Below are positions 60,097 to 64,000 of a DNA stretch of 64,000 bases, piece by piece. This DNA is from UKL13-2 sp038206765 (lineage in GTDB: Bacteria > Pseudomonadota > Gammaproteobacteria > Burkholderiales > Usitatibacteraceae), in contig JBBRAM010000005.1 in assembly GCA_038206765.1 (NCBI GenBank), forward strand, positions 124,001 to 188,000. Reading direction: 5' to 3'. How positions within the stretch are numbered: position 1 is the stretch's first letter; every line of letters starts with the position of its first letter. The position numbers and the translations under genes are program-made. The notes under the pieces were generated by a model, which was given only the letters and a program-made list of their open reading frames with translations, made no database searches and was not told the origin of the DNA.

Positions 60097-61390
60097 CCGC
60101 ACGCAATTGGGCTACAGCGCGCTGGGCGCATGCAGCGTCGCAATCGGGCTCGCCAACTCGATCCTCACGCTGCGAATGCTCGGCGTGTCGGGCGAATCCG
60201 ACGTCTGGCTATTAAGTCTCGCCATCGTTGCCACCTTTGCTTTTCTATCGCAGATGGGCGTCGATCAGTTTCTGATTTTTTTTGAACACGAGCGGACTCG
60301 TGGCGCTAGCCATGCGCTTGTTTTTGCGCGTGCGGCGTGCCAATGGGCAATCGTATCCGGCGTTGTGTTCGCGATATTAGTTGCCGTGGTCTCGCCAATT
60401 GCAGTTCAGTTTTTTGCTGCAGGTTTATCAAGCCAAGCGAAAGTGAACACGTCAGGCATCGTGACTGCGATGGCGGCGCAAATCGCAGCAGTGCCGTTAG
60501 CGCACGTTGTTCGTCAGTATCTGAATGCGCAAGGCCGGTACGTGCTGAGTTACATCGTCGGACTTTGGGCTCCGCTGATCATGACCATTCTTTTACTTTA
60601 CGCATATCTCACATCCAGCACGGTATCGAGCCTTGCGTGGCTTGTTGGCGCGGGAGGGCTAATGCAAATGATTTTTTGTACCGCACTCGTCTGGCCGCAA
60701 ATCGGCGGGCACGCGCCCCAACAAGGGTACTGGCGCACGCTGCGCCCACTTATTGTCGCAAGCCTCGCTATGCGCACCGGGCACGCGCTGCATAATTTTT
60801 TCTCGGCACTCATCATCAATGCCACATTATCGAGCTTGTCCCCGGGCGCTATTTCGATTTTTCAGTACGCCAGCCGATTTGCCTCCGCTGCGGCAGGTAT
60901 CGCTGTTGGCCCGCAGGGCGGAATTCTCAACGCACAAGTCTCTCGAGGTTGGGCCGAACATGATCGACGTGCGGTCACTACCGCAGCGTGGGATTTTTCG
61001 AAACGTGTGTTGCCAATATTAGTGGCGTTTGTCGTCGCCATTTGGTACCTCCTCCCGACGATCATCGGGCTATTGGTTCCGCAGAAGATGCCCATCGACG
61101 ATTTGGTGCTGGCCTTTCTGATCCTGTCGTGTTGGTACGGTATTATCCAAATGGAGGCCGTGTTTGTTGCCATCGTCGTCGCCGCGCGGCGGGCGTCCTT
61201 CTTCATCGCTGTCAATGGGCTCTTTGTGGTGGTCTTTTCCCTACTCTCGCGGATTACGTTAACGCCCTGGGAACATGCCAATTTGCCGCTAGCCGCAACC
61301 GCCGCGCAGCTTGTGAGCATTGTTCTCTATGCTGGCCTTGCCAAGCTGATGATGCGCGAACACTTCGCCAGCTTACAATTTCCCCTTTAG
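60089..61390 (+). CDS. Polysaccharide flippase (MOP superfamily, Wzx-like)
   Basis: This is a 433-residue polytopic membrane protein with about 12-14 helices, no signal peptide and charged cytoplasmic loops. Members move undecaprenyl-linked oligosaccharides across the inner membrane. Sequence identity in the family is low, so the call rests on the helix pattern, on segments such as MRTGHALHNFFSALIINATL and FSKRVLPILVAFVVAIWYLLP, and on its place between sugar and glycosyltransferase genes. A MurJ-like relative is an alternative. It overlaps the SDR gene, indicating one operon. Confidence 0.82.
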   Translation: MISRTQLGYSALGACSVAIGLANSILTLRMLGVSGESDVWLLSLAIVATFAFLSQMGVDQFLIFFEHERTRGASHALVFARAACQWAIVSGVVFAILVAVVSPIAVQFFAAGLSSQAKVNTSGIVTAMAAQIAAVPLAHVVRQYLNAQGRYVLSYIVGLWAPLIMTILLLYAYLTSSTVSSLAWLVGAGGLMQMIFCTALVWPQIGGHAPQQGYWRTLRPLIVASLAMRTGHALHNFFSALIINATLSSLSPGAISIFQYASRFASAAAGIAVGPQGGILNAQVSRGWAEHDRRAVTTAAWDFSKRVLPILVAFVVAIWYLLPTIIGLLVPQKMPIDDLVLAFLILSCWYGIIQMEAVFVAIVVAARRASFFIAVNGLFVVVFSLLSRITLTPWEHANLPLAATAAQLVSIVLYAGLAKLMMREHFASLQFPL

Positions 61391-61405
61391 ACAAATGCCC
61401 CAAAC

Positions 61406-62416
61406 ATGAGTACATTGCTGACAATTGCCATCCCAACGTTTAATCGGGCGGATCATCTAGACGCGCTGCTTGAATCGCTGTCTGAGCAGATAAAGGCGTT
61501 CCAGGACGACATTCGATTAGTGGTGATCGACAATCATTCTACTGATGACACTGCCTTGCGCTGCGAGACTTGGAAACAAAAAGGGCTAACCTTCGATTAC
61601 ATTTGCAATGCCGAGAATATCGGCATGGCGGGCAACATCATTAAGTGCTTTGAAATTGCGGAAACGGAATACAGTTGGACGATCGGCGATGACGATAAGG
61701 TCCGTAGCGGAATGCTCGCCCAAGTAATGGAGGTGCTGCGGCGGGAACACCCCGACCTACTACACTTTGTTGGACAAACCTTCAACCCGGCGAGCGCTGC
61801 GAGCCAGCGTAGCGCGCCGAAGTTGACCCCACGAACGGTCGATGCCCGCGCATTCGTAAGGCTGGTACACGTTCACATCACGTTCATAAGTTGCCTAATT
61901 CTCCGAAAGGCGACGCGTGCAGCCTGCGACAAAATAGCGCCTCTCGAGCGGTATCCTGGATGCGTCATTCCGCAACTGATCTGGATACTTGAAATTTTGC
62001 GCGCAGGGCATCGCTTCACTTATGTACCCCAGCCGTTGATCTTGGGTCGTGATTCCGGCGCAGAAGGATATAGAGCGTGTCAAACGTTCTCAACTGAAAT
62101 TGTAGAAATTCTCGACGCAGGTGTCTGTGCCAAATTAGCGAACGCATTCAAGACGCGGATTGTCATAAAATATTTGCCCTCCACTGTCCTGAAATTGCGA
62201 CAGCGCAAATTTGGCGCGTCCGGCCTCAGCGACATGGACGCTTGGTGCTTGAACCGCGCGTATTCTCGATTCGTCGGCTACTGGTTGTTTTTGGTACCAA
62301 TGGTTCGCCTGCCGTTGTGGCCCGCGAAGATTGCCTTCCTACTGTCCCGGCTCACCGGAAATTGCATAGCTGTCCTTGACCGCATTGATATATATGTTTT
62401 CAGATTGCATCGCTGA
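61406..62416 (+). CDS. Family 2 glycosyltransferase
   Basis: This is an inverting GT-A glycosyltransferase of 336 residues. The N-terminus LLTIAIPTFNRADHLDALLESL is the classic GT2 opening. The nucleotide/metal motif is SWTIGDDDKVR, following VVIDNHSTDDTALRC. The C-terminal third is hydrophobic with two possible membrane-associated helices. It follows the flippase gene after 15 bases. The sugar donor is unknown. Confidence 0.9.
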   Translation: MSTLLTIAIPTFNRADHLDALLESLSEQIKAFQDDIRLVVIDNHSTDDTALRCETWKQKGLTFDYICNAENIGMAGNIIKCFEIAETEYSWTIGDDDKVRSGMLAQVMEVLRREHPDLLHFVGQTFNPASAASQRSAPKLTPRTVDARAFVRLVHVHITFISCLILRKATRAACDKIAPLERYPGCVIPQLIWILEILRAGHRFTYVPQPLILGRDSGAEGYRACQTFSTEIVEILDAGVCAKLANAFKTRIVIKYLPSTVLKLRQRKFGASGLSDMDAWCLNRAYSRFVGYWLFLVPMVRLPLWPAKIAFLLSRLTGNCIAVLDRIDIYVFRLHR

Positions 62417-62419
62417 CCA

Positions 62420-63421
62420 ATGAGTGAGTTTCCGAACGTGCCAGCGCAATGCCTAGTGACGATTGGTATTCCAACCTTTAATCGATGTGACCTTTTGGCG
62501 TATGCAATTCAGAGTGCGCTGAGACAGACCTATCATAATCTTCAAATTATTATAGCCGACGACGGCAGCTCGGATGCCACTGCGGAATCGGTGAATCGCC
62601 TGCAAGATGCACGAATCATCTACTATCGACATGAACACAATCTGGGGATGATCGCAAACTGGAATACCTGCGTTAATCGCGCTACCGGCGATTATTTTTT
62701 AATGTTAAATGACGATGATGAGTTGGCTCCAAATGCAATTCGCGACTTGATCCTTATGTACGACCGCTTTGATGCCGAAGACCTGCAGTCAAGCGAGACG
62801 ATTGGTTTCGCATACGGTAGGTGCGAAATAATCGGTGAAGCTCGGCAAGTTTTCAAAGTCACCGATTCGGCGCCAAGTTATGAGCCGACAATAGATCTTT
62901 GGGTAAATTTCTTTAAAAGCAAAAGGGCGCTTGCCCCCTCCGCAAGCCTTTTTCGAACCGAGGATCTAAGGCGGATCGGTGGGTATGACCAAAAGTATGG
63001 ATTTGCCTCGGACGTCGGTGCAGCGTTAAATGTTAGTCTGGCATATAGTCATGTCGCCGCAGCCAACTCTGTGGTTGCCAAATATCTTCTCCACAAAGGC
63101 AACGTGTCGTTAACGCAGACTTCCGAGGCGATCATTCGCGCAAACGACGCGTTGATTGAAACTTGTGAAGGAAAATTGGGTAGCGACGAAGTGCTCGAAC
63201 TGTTAAAAAGAGCCGCCCAACAACGCAATCTTGAGGTTGCATTTCATCTCGCAATACGTAACCACTTTGTAGGCGGTACTTCCTTTAGCAGTCTCATCAA
63301 AGCATTCTGGACTCGCCGTCATGATTTTTACTCTATTAGTGGGGCACAACTATTCGTAAGGGGCGTTTGTAAGTTGGTGCTGTTTCATTGTTTTGGCTGG
63401 CGAAATGCGCCTGTCCGCTAG
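62420..63421 (+). CDS. Family 2 glycosyltransferase
   Basis: This is a second GT2 enzyme, 333 residues, starting three bases after the previous stop. It shows VTIGIPTFNRCDLLAYAIQSAL, IIADDGSSDATAESVNRL and the DXD-like YFLMLNDDDELAPNA. The later segment GGYDQKYGFASDVGAALNVSL corresponds to the acceptor-side region. The base composition looks more AT-rich than that of the core genes, as is common in O-antigen loci. Donor and linkage are unknown. Confidence 0.9.
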   Translation: MSEFPNVPAQCLVTIGIPTFNRCDLLAYAIQSALRQTYHNLQIIIADDGSSDATAESVNRLQDARIIYYRHEHNLGMIANWNTCVNRATGDYFLMLNDDDELAPNAIRDLILMYDRFDAEDLQSSETIGFAYGRCEIIGEARQVFKVTDSAPSYEPTIDLWVNFFKSKRALAPSASLFRTEDLRRIGGYDQKYGFASDVGAALNVSLAYSHVAAANSVVAKYLLHKGNVSLTQTSEAIIRANDALIETCEGKLGSDEVLELLKRAAQQRNLEVAFHLAIRNHFVGGTSFSSLIKAFWTRRHDFYSISGAQLFVRGVCKLVLFHCFGWRNAPVR

Positions 63422-63676
63422 TTTTGGTAGTGCGAGGATATGCAACGATCAACGATGGCAACATCATTGCATTTGCAAATCTTGCCAGAATCACTGTAGT
63501 TCGGCTTAACCGACGACAATCGTCCCTCTTATGGTTGTCGATAAGGTTAAACCAAGTAGCAAGAATCCGCTCTTTAAAGGTTCAATTTCCCCGCTAACCG
63601 TGCGGGAAGCTTTGACGATCACACAATGCCCCGAAACTAGCTTTGAACAGTAAAGTAACAGAACAAGGAACTTATA
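63422..63676. repeat. Intergenic region with an inverted repeat inside the polysaccharide operon
   Basis: About 255 bases separate the second GT2 gene from the RmlD-like gene. An imperfect inverted repeat (GGCTTAACC / GGTTAAACC, with inner GACAA / TTGTC pairing; 63503-63553) could form a hairpin, but there is no T-tract. No real gene is visible. An open frame here has no ribosome-binding site or family features. Confidence 0.5.
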
Positions 63677-64000
63677 TTGAAAATTAACTCAACAAGTCGA
63701 GTCTATATCGTGGGCTGCGGTGGAATGCTCGGCGAGGCAGTTTATAGCGCCATGCGGGCATGCGATGCCATTGTCATGGCCTCCGATATCGATGTAAACG
63801 AGGATTGGCTTACCTTTGGAGACGTGCGCGATTCCGACGAGATAGCTCGGCAAATCGTGGATTTTGCGCCCGATCTTTTGATTAATCTAGCTGCGCTGAC
63901 GGATCTCGAATACTGCGAGTGCAATCCCGAAAACGCTTGGCTAACCAACGCGACGGCCGCTGAAAATTTGGGACGCGTTGCGCAGCAGATTGGCTGTGTT
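63677..64000 (+). CDS. RmlD-like NAD-dependent sugar reductase, 3'-partial (window edge)
   Basis: This is an open frame that runs off the window, 108 codons visible. It starts at TTG with AAGGAA eight bases upstream; an in-frame TAA at 63656 excludes an earlier start. The product reads RVYIVGCGGMLGEAVYSAM (Rossmann GxxGxxG), then DVRDSDEIARQIVDFAPDLL and INLAALTDLEYCECNPENAW, the pattern of dTDP-4-dehydrorhamnose reductase and related SDRs. It belongs to the polysaccharide locus. Whether it reduces a rhamnose precursor or another sugar cannot be told from this half. Confidence 0.82.
   Translation, partial: MKINSTSRVYIVGCGGMLGEAVYSAMRACDAIVMASDIDVNEDWLTFGDVRDSDEIARQIVDFAPDLLINLAALTDLEYCECNPENAWLTNATAAENLGRVAQQIGCV

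Noticed and set aside
63388..63597. 69-codon frame between the second GT2 gene and the RmlD-like gene
   Set aside because: It starts inside the GT2 gene, has no ribosome-binding site and no recognisable product.
1..64000. A new defence, toxin-antitoxin, retron or phage system
   Set aside because: Looked for nuclease/ATPase pairs, reverse transcriptases, integrases and toxin-antitoxin pairs. Apart from the NYN protein, which stands alone, none is present.

Overview
The window reads as a chromosomal segment of a betaproteobacterium of moderate GC content. The evidence is gene order: divergent rne and rluC; rluC, HAD phosphatase, Rieske protein and S49 peptidase in a row; maf next to yceD-rpmF-plsX-fabHDG-acpP-fabF-mltG-tmk-holB-pilZ; rnr-rlmB; and a gcvTHP operon behind a tandem glycine riboswitch. 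This is inference from synteny and protein similarity; there is no rRNA gene, and I saw no tRNA gene. Almost all of the window is ordinary, densely packed core genome. The last 10 kb are accessory.

Layout. 1-2.7 kb: the 3' part of rnr, overlapped by rlmB. 3.0-7.9 kb (minus): gcvT-gcvH-gcvP with a recognisable promoter and tandem glycine riboswitch. 8.0-9.3 kb: an orphan phytoene/squalene synthase-like gene whose last codons and stop are supplied by a 141-bp MITE-like inverted-repeat element. 9.4-13.7 kb: uvrB, a low-molecular-weight tyrosine phosphatase, a MarC-family membrane protein and a DsbA-like isomerase. 14.1-21.4 kb: rne (minus), then rluC, HAD, Rieske and S49 peptidase (plus). 21.6-25.0 kb: a four-PAS GGDEF-EAL protein. 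25.1-36.7 kb: an RsmI-like methyltransferase and maf (minus), divergent from the ribosomal-protein L32/fatty-acid/cell-wall/replication cluster, which ends in pilZ. 36.8-54.2 kb: a mosaic of single genes: a LOG-family protein, a small basic protein, an orphan ATP-grasp enzyme, a DUF418 membrane protein with a repeat-expanded loop, a penicillin-acylase-family hydrolase, a DinG/YoaA helicase, a beta-propeller diguanylate cyclase, an NYN/OST-HTH nuclease-like protein and a KefG/KefC-type pair. 54.4-64.0 kb: a surface-polysaccharide (O-antigen-like) locus. A WecA-type initiating transferase and a GT4 glycosyltransferase lie on the minus strand. Divergently on the plus strand are rfbH, a 3,5-epimerase-like gene, an SDR reductase, a flippase, two GT2 glycosyltransferases and the start of an RmlD-like gene that runs off the window.

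How the parts work together. The gcv operon is a self-contained glycine-responsive catabolic unit. The yceD-to-pilZ block couples phospholipid and fatty-acid synthesis to ribosome, cell-wall and DNA replication functions. Two cyclic-di-GMP enzymes and one PilZ-domain protein give the window several second-messenger components. The polysaccharide locus can start a lipid-linked glycan, make a CDP-3,6-dideoxyhexose (possibly ascarylose-like) and flip the product. The cytidylyltransferase, the 4,6-dehydratase and the ferredoxin-like E3 partner of RfbH are not inside the window.

I did not find a clearly new defence or mobile system. The most unusual items are the MITE that re-terminates the terpenoid-synthase gene, two in-frame 12-bp minisatellites inside membrane-protein genes, a duplicated short motif at the RNase E C-terminus, and an RfbH-epimerase-reductase trio whose complete cluster-ligand set can be read from the sequence.
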